64,000 nt of DNA from Sporosarcina sp. FSL K6-1522 (GTDB lineage: Bacteria; Bacillota; Bacilli; Bacillales_A; Planococcaceae), in assembly GCF_038622445.1 (NCBI RefSeq), contig NZ_CP152019.1:1586501-1650500 (forward strand), written 5' to 3'. The notes beneath the pieces are model-generated. The model did not search any database, had not been told where the DNA came from, and saw nothing but the letters and a program-made list of their open reading frames with translations. Of this stretch, positions 42,063-50,868 are shown in pieces (the first letter of the stretch is position 1; each line of letters starts with the position of its first letter). Made by a program: the position numbers and the translations under genes.

Positions 42063-42470
42063 TTGGCAATGCCTTTCAAGGTTTTTTTACTAATTATACG
42101 GTTTATGATTAAAGCCGACCAATGGGGAGCTATCTCTTCTCAAAACCCCTTATGGACGGATTTGATACAACGCACGATGCCTATGGATAATCTTTTTACA
42201 CCTATGATGATCGATAGCTTTCCATATCGCTATACTTTTCCGAAGAGCTACGGAAATCCCATGTGCATTCAACCGTCTACTAGCCTATTCGATGCACAGA
42301 TTGCTCAACCAGAAAACACCGGTGTAGAGATTGCGAAAGGCGTTGGAGCGGGTCTGTATGATGCCGGAAAAGATTTTTTGACGGGTATTTAGGATTTCAT
42401 TGTAAATCCTAAAGAATCTATTGAAAGCGTTGTCCAGGCGGTCTCACACCCAGTGGAAACCATTACATAA
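42063..42470 (+). pseudogene. Remnant of LXG-type polymorphic toxin (pre-toxin region)
   Basis: The frame contains QPENTGVEIAKGVGAGLYDA then GKDFLTGI, an in-frame TAG at 42390, then DFIVNPKESIESVVQAVSHP and VETIT before a TAA at 42468. Without the stop (TGG to TAG would restore the usual Trp) it matches the pre-toxin linker of LXG-type toxins (G.WDF..NP...., A..HP..T). No signal, LXG domain or toxin domain remains. With 41445-41868 it marks a decayed toxin locus. Confidence 0.55.
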
Positions 42471-42549
42471 TCGCGCACCTTGAAATAAAAAAATGCTTCT
42501 GATAATCGAATACAGTCTCACCATCCAATACAAAATAAATGGGCGAAAA

Positions 42550-42583
42550 GATGGTCTGGTCGCGTGTGAAGTACGCAACCATC
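42550..42583. other. Hairpin in the 42471-42794 gap
   Basis: GATGGT and GCGT pair with ACGC and ACCATC around a small loop. No T-run follows, so it is not a standard terminator. The rest of the gap has no gene that I can support. Confidence 0.35.
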
Positions 42584-42794
42584 TACACTTTCCGACCAGT
42601 TCCAATCTATGCCAAAAGCTTTACGAAAAATTTACAAAATATTACGAAAGGTCTCATAGTCATCTCCAATTTGTAGTGATACGATAATAGGGAATCTTGT
42701 TATCCAAATCTAGTAATGGAAGGATGCGATTTCGCTTCAGTCGAGCTGAAAAAAGATTTAAAGTGATGGACATTCAGGAAGGAGCATTCATTCA

Positions 42795-45700
42795 ATGCGT
42801 AAAGAAAAATGGAGAAAGCCTTTCAACACTTTTTTATCGATTGGTTTAGTAATGAGTTTACTTGTACCAGTTTTTCCAGCGACATCGAAGGCAGCGACAG
42901 TTCCCGCTGACTTGCTGATTTCCGAATATGTGGAGGGAAGCGGCTTTAACAAAGCGCTTGAGCTTTACAATGGCACAGGGACGGCGATTGATTTAAGTGA
43001 TTATACGTTGGAGCTCTATGCAAATGGGGCGACGGCGGCTAGTTCGAAATTGGCGTTATCGGGCATCTTACCAAGTGAAGAGACATATGTTTTATTCCAC
43101 AAAGATGCGAGTGATGGTATAAAAAGCAAAGGGCAATTGGAAAATACCAGCGTTATTAATTATAACGGTGATGATGCGCTCGTTTTGAAGAAATCGGGCG
43201 TGGTGATTGATTCATTTGGACAAGTCGGGGCGAGAAGCGACTGGGGGACAGATGTGACGTTAGTTCGGAAAGGTACTATTACTTCGGGCGACGCCATTCC
43301 GAATGATGCTTTCAATCGCGATGGGGAGTGGATGGTTTATCCGAAAGATACGTTTGAGTATTTAGGGCTCCATGACATGGACGGTTCGCCTGTAGACCCG
43401 GAAGTTCCGGAGAATGTCATCTCCATTGCAGCTGCACGCTCCACGAGCTTAGGGGAGAAGGTGACGATTAAGGGGGTAGTCGCTGCCAACTTGAAAAACA
43501 CGATTTCCGTGCAAGACGCGACGGGTGGGATTGCGGTGCGCCCCGCTAGTTTGAATGCAACGGTCGGGGATGAAGTGACGTTAACTGGTACGTTAGCCGA
43601 TTACCGCGGTCTGCTTCAACTGGATAATGCGATCATCGTTGAGAAAAGCGGAAGTGTCGGGGCACCGACGCCTAAAGTGGTAACGGGTGCTGGCGTAGCA
43701 GAAGACCATGAATCACAGCTTGTCATTGCACAAAATATTGAATTGATTGACGTGCAGGCAGGCGCTGGTTGGGCTAATTATATTGCAACGGACGGCACGG
43801 CGGAGTTTGTTGTTCGTGATGAAAACAATCATCTTGGTTTAGCGGTTGGCATGACCTATGAGTCTATTACAGGAGTCATTCAGCAATTTGATGCGGATTA
43901 TCAACTAATCCCGCGTTCACCACAAGATCTTGTGGTGGATAGTTCAATCGTACAACCGGTTTCTGCAAATCCAGCGGGAGGAACGTTTGTCGGAAGCACG
44001 ACGGTCACTTTATCGACACCGACTGTTAATGCAGACATTCTGTACACATTGGATGGAAAAGATCCGCTTGAGTTTGGCATGAGCTATGAAGCGCCCATCA
44101 AAATCACAGCGGATACAACGCTTAAAGCAGTTGTGAAAATGGAGGATGGACAAGTCAGTGACGTAAAAACTTTCGTCTATACGATTACGGAAAGCCTACA
44201 AATCCATGACATCCAAGGGGCAGGCCATCATTCACCATTTGTCAATCAAACCGTTGAAGGCATCGAAGGGATTGTCACGTATTCCTATACGTTAACGGGT
44301 TCAACTTATTACCATATTCAAACGCCGGATGCTTTAGCGGATGACAATCCGCATACATCTGAGGCAATTATCCTGTACAGTGGGCGGACTGCTTGGCCGA
44401 TTCAAGTCGGTGATGTAGTTTCCGTCTCGGGGAAAGTGAGCGAATATGCGATTGATGGGTATGCGGATCGCCAGGAGACAGATCTAACAATGACGCAAAT
44501 CAATGTCCGTGACGATCAAGGCGGAAAGGTTGTCCTCCTAGAAAGAGGCGTGGCATTGCCTGAAGCCGTTATAATTGATGAAACGAATTTGCCGTCTACG
44601 CATATTGATAGCGATCAATTTACCCTATTCAACCCTGAAGTCGATGCTATAGATTTCTGGGAGAGTCTCGAGGCGATGCGCGTGGAAGTAGGCAATGTGA
44701 AAGCGGTGGCGCCGCAAGAACATGGGGACTTGGTAACTGTTCTTGAACAGGCATCGACGAATACGTTGCATGGTGGTTTGTTGCTAGAACAAGACAATCA
44801 ACATGCAAATCGTGTGCAGTTCCGTTTAGAGCCGAATGGGCCAGCTCGCGATTTCGAGGTGGCGACGGGTGATACGTTTGACGGCCCGATTACGGGAGTC
44901 GTCGGCTATTCATTCCAAAACTATAAAATCTATGTTTCGTTAGATGATATGAAGGCGGCACATACGAAAGGCAGTGCAGCACCTGAAAAGACGACGATTG
45001 TCAAAGCGGACGACAAGTTGACCATTGCTTCGTATAACTTGGAAAACTTCTCGAACAACACAAAGTCTACCTCAGCGGATAAAGCGCAAAAGCTAGCGCG
45101 TGCGTTTGCTGTCGATATGCAAAGTCCCGATATTGTTGGTGTGACGGAAGTCCAAGATAATAACGGTGGGGATGCAGGCGATGCCAAGGCAAATGAGAGC
45201 TATGAACGGTTGATTGCGGAAATTGGCAAAGCCGGTGGTGCGCACTATGAATATGTCAATATCGACCCGCAGAACAATCAAGACGGTGGCGCACCGAATG
45301 CGAATATTCGTGTCGGTTTCCTTTACAATCCGGAACGTGTGACACTAACGGAAGGGAATCCACATGGCGATGCGACAACGGCTGTGGGCTATGAAAATGG
45401 TAAATTGACGCTGAATCCTGGTCGGATTGACCCGAATAATCCAGCATTCAACAGTAGCCGTAAACCGCTCGCTGCACAATTTGAATTCCAAGGTGAAAAC
45501 GTGATTGTCATTGCGAATCATTGGAATTCAAAATCAGGCGATACGCCATTATTTGGCTCCAAACAACCGCCTGTCTATGGCAGTGAGATTCAACGTCATA
45601 AAATTGCAACAATCGTTTATGATTTTATTGCAGATGTGAAAACGAAAAATCCAGAAGCACATATCGTTTCAGTCGGTGATTTCAATGACTACCAGTTTTC

Positions 45701-47315
45701 CGAAAGCTTGAAGATCCATGAAGGCGACCTGATGACCAACATGATCAACAAGGTGGAAGAATTCGATCGTTACACGTATGTGTACCAAGGGAATTCGCAA
45801 GTATTGGATCATATACTCGTGTCCAATCAGTTGGTCGATCAAACAGAAATCGATATTCTTCATATCAATGCGGACTTTACAGACATGGCTGGACGAGCCA
45901 GTGATCATGACCCGGTACTTGTCCAAATTGGGTTCGAAGCGCCTGTTGTATGGGAACCGATAGCTGTGAAAAAAGTATATAACTTAGTGAATGAAAAAAA
46001 GAAAAAGTTGAACATCGCTGAGCCGAGTGTCGCTGTTAAAATCGATGCGAACTCCTACTTGACGGAGGGCGTTCTATTGAAAGGTGATTATGCGGAATTA
46101 AGTGGCGAAGGCTTCAAGACGAATAAAGTGATTCTCGAACCGAAGAAAAAAGGTTTAATCGTTGATATGAAAGGCACCGTCATGGGGGATGTGGTTGTCG
46201 ATGGGCCGCATCCATTGCAAATTCGAGGTGCTGAAAACATTCAAAACATTAGCTTTATCAACGGGGCAAAACCGGATGCTGTCGAGTTTTACAATTCAAA
46301 AGGGCAACGCATCAGCGTTCCAACGGTAGAGGCAAACAAAGCGCCTATCGTTGTGAAAACCATCGCGAATAAAACAGTGAAAGAAGGAGAAGCTGTCTCA
46401 GTCGTTCTGGCTGAGCACTTCTCCGATCCTGACGGCGATAAGCTGACATACACGGCGACGAAAGGGACAGTCGATTCGTCCAGCGGTGTGCTGACACTTG
46501 CGCTTGAAAAAGGAAGTCATATCGTCGGCGTCACGGCGAGCGATGGTGCGAAAACAGTGACCACAAGCTTCACGGTCACTGTAACTGCTGCGGACGTTCC
46601 GGCCGATGGCTATTACAAAGATGCTATGGGCAAAGAGGGGCTAGAGTTGAAAGCGGCTCTTCATGAGATTATTTCGGATCACAAGCAACTTTCCTATGCT
46701 GAGGTGTGGGATGCGTTAAAGAAAACGGATGAAGATCCAAACAATCCAGACAATGTCATCTTGCTGTATTCCGGTGAGTCGCGCTCCAAAGCCCGTAACG
46801 GCGGGAACGTAGGCGACTGGAACCGTGAACATACGTGGGCAAAATCGCATGGCAACTTCGGCACGAGCAAAGGCCCAGGAACGGATATTCACCATTTGCG
46901 TCCGACAGATGTCCAAGTGAATAGTACCAGAGGGAATTTGGATTTTGATAATGGAGGATCTGCCGTAAAGGGGTGTTCTGGCTGTTTCAAAACAGCGAAT
47001 TCATGGGAACCGCCTGACCGGGTGAAAGGCGATGTGGCAAGAATGTTGTTTTACATGGCTACTCGTTATGAAGCCGGCGACCGTGTTGATCTTGAGTTGA
47101 ATGAAAAGCTAAACAACGGAAGCGCTCCGTACCACGGAAAGCTATCTGTCCTTCTCGAATGGCACAAGCAAGATCCAGTCGATACATTCGAACGCAACCG
47201 CAATGATGTCATCCAGGAATGGCAAGGCAACCGGAACCCGTTCATCGATCATCCGGAATGGGTGCAACTGATTTGGGAGCAGAGTGAAGTGAAAGATTTA
47301 GGGATTGCTTCTTGA
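42795..47315 (+). CDS. Secreted multidomain double nuclease (LTD, OB-fold, EEP nuclease, endonuclease I)
   Basis: The protein has 1506 residues; GGAAGGAG precedes the ATG. A Sec signal peptide (to about residue 33, ATSKA) is followed by: a lamin-tail domain (DLLISEYVEGSGFNKALEL); OB-fold YhcR-like repeats (about 205-280 and again near 480); a chitobiase-type beta domain (GTFVGSTTVTLSTP); an endonuclease/exonuclease/phosphatase domain (about 737-1055: IASYNLENFS, VTEVQD, NHWNSKSG, VGDFNDYQFS, SDHDPVLVQI); an Ig/cadherin-like domain near 1190-1265; and a C-terminal endonuclease I (EndA) domain with GDWNREHTWAKSHG and DIHHLRPTD. There is no LPXTG or SLH anchor. It probably degrades extracellular DNA/RNA for nutrients or biofilm turnover. 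Two separate nuclease folds in one chain is notable. Confidence 0.9.
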   Translation: MRKEKWRKPFNTFLSIGLVMSLLVPVFPATSKAATVPADLLISEYVEGSGFNKALELYNGTGTAIDLSDYTLELYANGATAASSKLALSGILPSEETYVLFHKDASDGIKSKGQLENTSVINYNGDDALVLKKSGVVIDSFGQVGARSDWGTDVTLVRKGTITSGDAIPNDAFNRDGEWMVYPKDTFEYLGLHDMDGSPVDPEVPENVISIAAARSTSLGEKVTIKGVVAANLKNTISVQDATGGIAVRPASLNATVGDEVTLTGTLADYRGLLQLDNAIIVEKSGSVGAPTPKVVTGAGVAEDHESQLVIAQNIELIDVQAGAGWANYIATDGTAEFVVRDENNHLGLAVGMTYESITGVIQQFDADYQLIPRSPQDLVVDSSIVQPVSANPAGGTFVGSTTVTLSTPTVNADILYTLDGKDPLEFGMSYEAPIKITADTTLKAVVKMEDGQVSDVKTFVYTITESLQIHDIQGAGHHSPFVNQTVEGIEGIVTYSYTLTGSTYYHIQTPDALADDNPHTSEAIILYSGRTAWPIQVGDVVSVSGKVSEYAIDGYADRQETDLTMTQINVRDDQGGKVVLLERGVALPEAVIIDETNLPSTHIDSDQFTLFNPEVDAIDFWESLEAMRVEVGNVKAVAPQEHGDLVTVLEQASTNTLHGGLLLEQDNQHANRVQFRLEPNGPARDFEVATGDTFDGPITGVVGYSFQNYKIYVSLDDMKAAHTKGSAAPEKTTIVKADDKLTIASYNLENFSNNTKSTSADKAQKLARAFAVDMQSPDIVGVTEVQDNNGGDAGDAKANESYERLIAEIGKAGGAHYEYVNIDPQNNQDGGAPNANIRVGFLYNPERVTLTEGNPHGDATTAVGYENGKLTLNPGRIDPNNPAFNSSRKPLAAQFEFQGENVIVIANHWNSKSGDTPLFGSKQPPVYGSEIQRHKIATIVYDFIADVKTKNPEAHIVSVGDFNDYQFSESLKIHEGDLMTNMINKVEEFDRYTYVYQGNSQVLDHILVSNQLVDQTEIDILHINADFTDMAGRASDHDPVLVQIGFEAPVVWEPIAVKKVYNLVNEKKKKLNIAEPSVAVKIDANSYLTEGVLLKGDYAELSGEGFKTNKVILEPKKKGLIVDMKGTVMGDVVVDGPHPLQIRGAENIQNISFINGAKPDAVEFYNSKGQRISVPTVEANKAPIVVKTIANKTVKEGEAVSVVLAEHFSDPDGDKLTYTATKGTVDSSSGVLTLALEKGSHIVGVTASDGAKTVTTSFTVTVTAADVPADGYYKDAMGKEGLELKAALHEIISDHKQLSYAEVWDALKKTDEDPNNPDNVILLYSGESRSKARNGGNVGDWNREHTWAKSHGNFGTSKGPGTDIHHLRPTDVQVNSTRGNLDFDNGGSAVKGCSGCFKTANSWEPPDRVKGDVARMLFYMATRYEAGDRVDLELNEKLNNGSAPYHGKLSVLLEWHKQDPVDTFERNRNDVIQEWQGNRNPFIDHPEWVQLIWEQSEVKDLGIAS

Positions 47316-47321
47316 AATTTG

Positions 47322-47353
47322 CGGTGCCAGTCACTCATTCAACTGGCACCTTT
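47322..47353. repeat. Dispersed repeat, minimal copy
   Basis: GGTGCCAGTCACTCATTCAA joined directly to CTGGCACC: the two outer arms without the AACATG core, probably an internal deletion product. Confidence 0.65.
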
Positions 47354-47356
47354 ACA

Positions 47357-47400
47357 AAAACACGCTATCTGTTTAAAACAACAGATGGCGTGTTTTTTTA
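47357..47400. terminator. Bidirectional terminator between convergent genes
   Basis: AAACACGCTATCTGTT and AACAGATGGCGTGTTT arms are followed by T-runs on both strands. It serves the nuclease gene and the minus-strand ECF gene. Confidence 0.8.
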
Positions 47401-47955
47401 TTACCCATTAAATTTCTTTTGAAAGTAAGGTGTCTTCCTCAACACAATACATACCGGAATGGCGATCAGTAAACCAACAACGTTTTGAATAAGGTCCCCT
47501 GGGATGGATGCTAGTGGTGCAACCCAGTTGTTGTACATAATGCCTTGCCCGATATAGTAGACCGCCATCATCACCGGCATTGACGCGACTGCTGCTAAGA
47601 TGTTTAGTCCTACATTGTCGCCTCGCTGTCCTTTTGCCCAAGCGATTTTTCCGACGATGTAGCCTTGTAATAAGCGCGAGATAATGGTCGTTGGCGCCCA
47701 AATTGCCCAGCCGCCTAAGATATCGAATAAGCCCATCCCGATTGCTCCAGCAAGTGCCCCTTTTTTAGGCCCGAATAAAATCGCTGCGATGAAAAGAATA
47801 GATGTCCCTAAGTGAACGAGTCCACCTTGCCCGAATGGTAACTTAATATTGATCAGTGTTCCTGCGAAAATCAGTGCTGCTAACATGGCGGTAATGACTA
47901 AATCAAATGTTTTTGCACGCGATTTTGTATAAGAATGTCCTTGTACATTTTGCAT
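47401..47955 (-). CDS. ECF transporter S component, possibly vitamin B6 or thiamine-precursor type
   Basis: The protein has 184 residues; the ATG at 47955 lies eight bases after GTGAGGA, and a GTG at 47970 overlaps that site. There are six transmembrane segments. ITAMLAALIFAGTLINIKLP and GTSILFIAAILFGPKKGALA with GAIGMGLFDILGGWAIWAPT resemble the RibU/PdxU/HmpT-like S components. It must pair with a shared EcfAAT energising module encoded elsewhere. Divergence from a pyridoxal kinase gene suggests B6 vitamers or hydroxymethylpyrimidine as substrate, by inference. Confidence 0.8.
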   Translation of the reverse strand: MQNVQGHSYTKSRAKTFDLVITAMLAALIFAGTLINIKLPFGQGGLVHLGTSILFIAAILFGPKKGALAGAIGMGLFDILGGWAIWAPTTIISRLLQGYIVGKIAWAKGQRGDNVGLNILAAVASMPVMMAVYYIGQGIMYNNWVAPLASIPGDLIQNVVGLLIAIPVCIVLRKTPYFQKKFNG

Positions 47956-48163
47956 CTGTATCGTCCTCACTAAGTTGAATTATTTGATAATTTAACTTTA
48001 GCAAAAGGCTGACCATTGTAAAAGTACCACTTCTGTGAAAATGTTAGAGGTCAGATTGTTTTATCTTCATTCAGCAGAAAACTCCCACCTCGATAGGTGG
48101 CGAGATGAATGCGGTTTTGTGTTACTGTTCAGTGGGTGTTCAAACACTGGCTGAATGAAGAAT

Positions 48164-48320
48164 GGAAGGCAACCTAAGTTCGCCGCATCCTGCGGCAACG
48201 GTTGCATGACCTACCTCCTGTAGGCCCGCGGATGTCACAGATTTTTAGGGGAGCTTTTCGAGCGAGCTCGAAAAAAATCTGGACGCAATTACGCCGGGGC
48301 GTAATTGATGATGAAAAATA
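48164..48320. repeat. Interspersed repeat cluster with palindromes
   Basis: GGCAACCTAAGTTCGCCGCA, TCCTGCGGCAACGGTTGCAT and CCTCCTGTAGGCCCGCGGAT match the insertion inside the toxin gene at 13769-13835. Next come CAGATTTTT and AAAAATCTG arms (48238-48280) around CGAGCGAGCTCG, and the palindrome CAATTACGCCGGGGCGTAATTG (48287-48308). The block is GC-rich and non-coding, between two divergent genes. Confidence 0.65.
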
Positions 48321-48397
48321 AGTTGGTGTATTTTTGCCGCTCGCAACTTATGATACGATGAAGAGAGTAGAACTTAGGATTAGTTAGGTGGGGGAGA

Positions 48398-49249
48398 ATG
48401 ATGAAAAAAGTGGCTGTCATTCAGGACATGTCATCCTTTGGGAAATGCTCGTTAACGGCTGCGATTCCTGTGCTGTCTGTGATGGGGGTTCAGGCGGTAC
48501 CGTTGCCAACTGCGATTTTTACAGCGCAAACGGGGTATCCGAGCTTTTATTGTGAGGATTTAACGTCAAAAATGGACTACTTTGTGGAGGAATGGAGCAA
48601 GCTTGGTGCATCTTTTGATGGCATTCACACGGGCTTTGTGACGGGAAAAGAGCAAATCGATAACATATTTACGTTTTTACATACCTTCTATTCGAATGAA
48701 ACGAGGCTGCTTGTCGACCCGGTGATGGGCGATATGGGTGAAATGTATAAAACGTATTCGGGTGCGTTGCTGGATCGTATGAAGGAACTCGTGAAGAGCG
48801 CGGACATTATTACGCCAAATGTGACAGAGTGCTGCTTGCTGACAGGTTTGTCATATGACAAGCTACAGACCTATCGAAATGAGTCAGATTATATTCATGC
48901 ACTAGAGGAGGCGGGCCAACAGCTGCAGCAGACAACTAAAGGGACTGTCATAATCACGGGCTTGAACCCGCCATCAGTAGTTCCGAACAAACGGCATGTA
49001 GGCAATATGTATGTCGATGCAAATCGTTCGTTTACGAGTATTCGTGACTATAATGGCGAGAGTTATTCGGGAACGGGTGATTTGTTTGCAGCGGTCATCA
49101 TGGGTGGGATGATGCGCGGGCAGGATTTAGTAGAATCCATGAAGCTCGCGGAGACGTTTTTAGCCGCTGCGATTGAATCGACGTCAAAGGAGCAAATTCC
49201 ACGCGAGGCAGGCGTCAACTTCGAACAATTTTTGCGCATGTTGTTGTAG
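48398..49249 (+). CDS. Pyridoxal/pyridoxamine kinase (PfkB/ribokinase superfamily)
   Basis: The protein has 283 residues; GGTGGGGGAG precedes ATG 48398/48401. VAVIQDMSSFGKCSLTAAIP at the start and LPTAIFTAQTGYP near 35-48 match PdxY-type kinases. LLVDPVMGDMGEMYKTYSG near 106-124 and the C-terminal anion hole with catalytic Asp in SYSGTGDLFAAVIMGG near 224-239 are present. It phosphorylates pyridoxal or pyridoxamine to the coenzyme form. It is divergent from an ECF S-component gene, consistent with B6 salvage. Confidence 0.88.
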   Translation: MMKKVAVIQDMSSFGKCSLTAAIPVLSVMGVQAVPLPTAIFTAQTGYPSFYCEDLTSKMDYFVEEWSKLGASFDGIHTGFVTGKEQIDNIFTFLHTFYSNETRLLVDPVMGDMGEMYKTYSGALLDRMKELVKSADIITPNVTECCLLTGLSYDKLQTYRNESDYIHALEEAGQQLQQTTKGTVIITGLNPPSVVPNKRHVGNMYVDANRSFTSIRDYNGESYSGTGDLFAAVIMGGMMRGQDLVESMKLAETFLAAAIESTSKEQIPREAGVNFEQFLRMLL

Positions 49250-49280
49250 GGATGAATGGTGTGAGTGACTGGCATCATTA

Positions 49281-49331
49281 CAAAAAAAGGATTCCTTGAA
49301 CGGCGTGAACCGTCAGGGGATCCTTTTTTCC
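49281..49331. terminator. Bidirectional terminator
   Basis: AAAAAAGGATTCCTTGACGG-like arms (AAAAAAGGATTCCTTGA and TCAGGGGATCCTTTTTT). It serves the kinase gene and, on the other strand, the Phe-rich gene whose stop lies at 49335. A TGAGTGACTGGCATC half repeat (49259-49276) precedes it. Confidence 0.7.
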
Positions 49332-49334
49332 TAT

Positions 49335-49637
49335 TTATCTAGAAAAACGGGGAAACATTTGGTTTCCAAAACCGGGAGAAAATTCGAATTCGAAAGGGGA
49401 AAACTGGTTTTCGAAAGGAGAAAATTCAAGTTCAAAAGGGACAAATGGGTTTCCAAAAGGAGAGAATTCGAGTTCAAAAGGGACAAATTGATTTCTGAAA
49501 GGAGAAAATTCGAATTCGAAAGGAGAAAATTGGTTTCTGAAACCGGGAAATCTTTGGTCTCTAAAACGGGGAAACATTTGGTTTTGAAAACGAGGAAACA
49601 TTTGTCGTCCTTTATTAAAACGCATTTGATTTACCAT
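49335..49637 (-). CDS. Phenylalanine-rich repeat protein
   Basis: The protein has 100 residues, 27 of them Phe and 13 Pro. The ATG at 49637 lies seven bases after a perfect AAAGGAGG. The body is built of 14-residue units, about residues 34-90: NQFSPFEFEFSPF, NQFVPFELEFSPF, NPFVPFELEFSPF, NQFSPFEFEFSPG; both ends carry QMFPRF repeats. There is no signal peptide or membrane helix. Alternating aromatic/acidic residues suggest self-assembling beta structure, as in some spore surface or cement proteins, but I recognise no family. The opposite strand is also open here because of the repetition. Confidence 0.7.
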   Translation of the reverse strand: MVNQMRFNKGRQMFPRFQNQMFPRFRDQRFPGFRNQFSPFEFEFSPFRNQFVPFELEFSPFGNPFVPFELEFSPFENQFSPFEFEFSPGFGNQMFPRFSR

Positions 49638-49775
49638 TTTATTGCCTCCTTTCATAGGGTACAGTATAAGCTATGTATAATTAGTAAAGGGGCTTAGACC
49701 AAGACCCATCTTCGGAATTATTGCATGTGAAGGTTTTGGAGAATTGTGTGAGTGACCCCTTTATAAAGATGAAAC

Positions 49776-49813
49776 AAAAAGACCTTTCTCCAGAAAAATA
49801 GAGAAGGGTCTTA
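49776..49813. terminator. Bidirectional terminator
   Basis: AAAAAGACCTTTCTC and GAGAAGGGTCTTA arms; on the minus strand the T-run follows, seven bases after the stop codon at 49820. A TGTGTGAGTGACCCCTTT half repeat lies at 49745-49763. Confidence 0.7.
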
Positions 49814-49819
49814 TGCATT

Positions 49820-50089
49820 TTATTCAATAAAGTATTCTTCCATATCCCGCTGCATTAAATCTTTTTTAGATTTAACGTTTGGTTTTGGAATCGCATAATG
49901 TTTTTCGTATTTGCACATCTTGCAGGAACAATTTAACTTCGCTTTAGATAATTTGCCGGGATGCTGAATATAAGGATGTACGATATCATCCGTTATGTCC
50001 TGGCCCCATACATATCTTACGATCTCTAGCTTCCGGTTAATGGCCCGCTTTCTTTGATGGCGATAATATGAACTTGAACGATTTTTCAT
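49820..50089 (-). CDS. Small basic protein with Cys cluster
   Basis: The protein has 89 residues; GGGAGG precedes the ATG. It is basic at the N-terminus (YYRHQRKRAINRKLEIVRYV), with CSCKMC near residues 54-59 as a possible metal site, and an acidic end (DMEEYFIE). It resembles short conserved Bacillales proteins of unknown function with a CxCxxC motif. It could bind nucleic acid or zinc; this is inference. Confidence 0.6.
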   Translation of the reverse strand: MKNRSSSYYRHQRKRAINRKLEIVRYVWGQDITDDIVHPYIQHPGKLSKAKLNCSCKMCKYEKHYAIPKPNVKSKKDLMQRDMEEYFIE

Positions 50090-50251
50090 TAGTGAAAACC
50101 TCCCTTGAGAATCGTACCGCCCGCAGGGATCCTCAAGGAGTGTGTAAACCCCTACAGGCAGGTACTTGTCGTTTTCACTAGATTGTTTTCTGTATTCATT
50201 AGAAGTCCTCCTGATTGTTCTAATAGAAGTAAATTGTGTAAGTGAAGCCTT

Positions 50252-50614
50252 TTATTTAATCACATACTCAGGCTCTCCATCCGATTCATTTGCTTCAGAA
50301 AATATAAACGTCCATGGCATAGAAGTATTGCTAGCAATTTCACAAGGTAGGCTAAACGTTGCATTAGCTAGTTGTTTGTCTTGTTCATAATAGGCAATGA
50401 CTGTATTGTGCAAGCGGAGTTTTGTTTCCTTGAAATTATGAATGAGTACGGTGATCAGCTGTTCACTTTTATGGTTGCGTGCACTCCATAAAAATGACAA
50501 ATGGACGCCGTCTTGTAGTTGTTTTGTTTGTTGTTGGAAATGATTTATGATTTTTTCACGATCATTAGGGGCAATCGTTTTGTCCCAAGCAGGTTCAAAA
50601 TAGAGCTTTTGCAT
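50252..50614 (-). CDS. SLAP domain-containing protein
   Basis: The protein has 120 residues from the ATG at 50614 after AACGAGGG. MQKLYFEPAWDKTIAPNDRE at the start, VHLSFLWSARNHKSEQLITV in the middle and MPWTFIFSEANE near the end match the SLAP (accessory Sec secretion associated) domain of Bacillales. A single domain occupies the whole protein, and no signal peptide is visible. Precise role unknown. On the opposite side it is bounded by a GTAAGTGAAGCC half repeat. Confidence 0.78.
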   Translation of the reverse strand: MQKLYFEPAWDKTIAPNDREKIINHFQQQTKQLQDGVHLSFLWSARNHKSEQLITVLIHNFKETKLRLHNTVIAYYEQDKQLANATFSLPCEIASNTSMPWTFIFSEANESDGEPEYVIK

Positions 50615-50868
50615 TGTCGTCAACCCTCGTTCCATTCGTTTTTTCTTCATAGATTATCTTTAGTTGTATTTATAATAGCATACTTGTTTGGCATCAAATG
50701 TCCCTTTTTATAATGATCTTCATTACTAATCCGGACGGCCAAAAGTTCTAAATTCGTCAAACCTAAAACCAACTTCGTATGATAACCTTAGTTTATAAAT
50801 GCTTATTAACAAGTATCTCCCGGTGAATTTAGATAACGAGTTACTATGAATTGAGGAGTCGAGATGGA

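Noticed and set aside
49380..49560. Regular 42-base periodicity resembling a CRISPR or tandem repeat array
   Set aside because: The period equals 14 codons of the Phe-rich protein, units are adjacent without spacers, and differences are mostly synonymous or conservative.
49296..49697. Plus-strand open frame of 133 residues with K/F/E-rich repeats
   Set aside because: It is the complement of the Phe-rich gene; its start lacks a ribosome binding site, while the minus-strand gene has a perfect AAAGGAGG and correct terminator placement.
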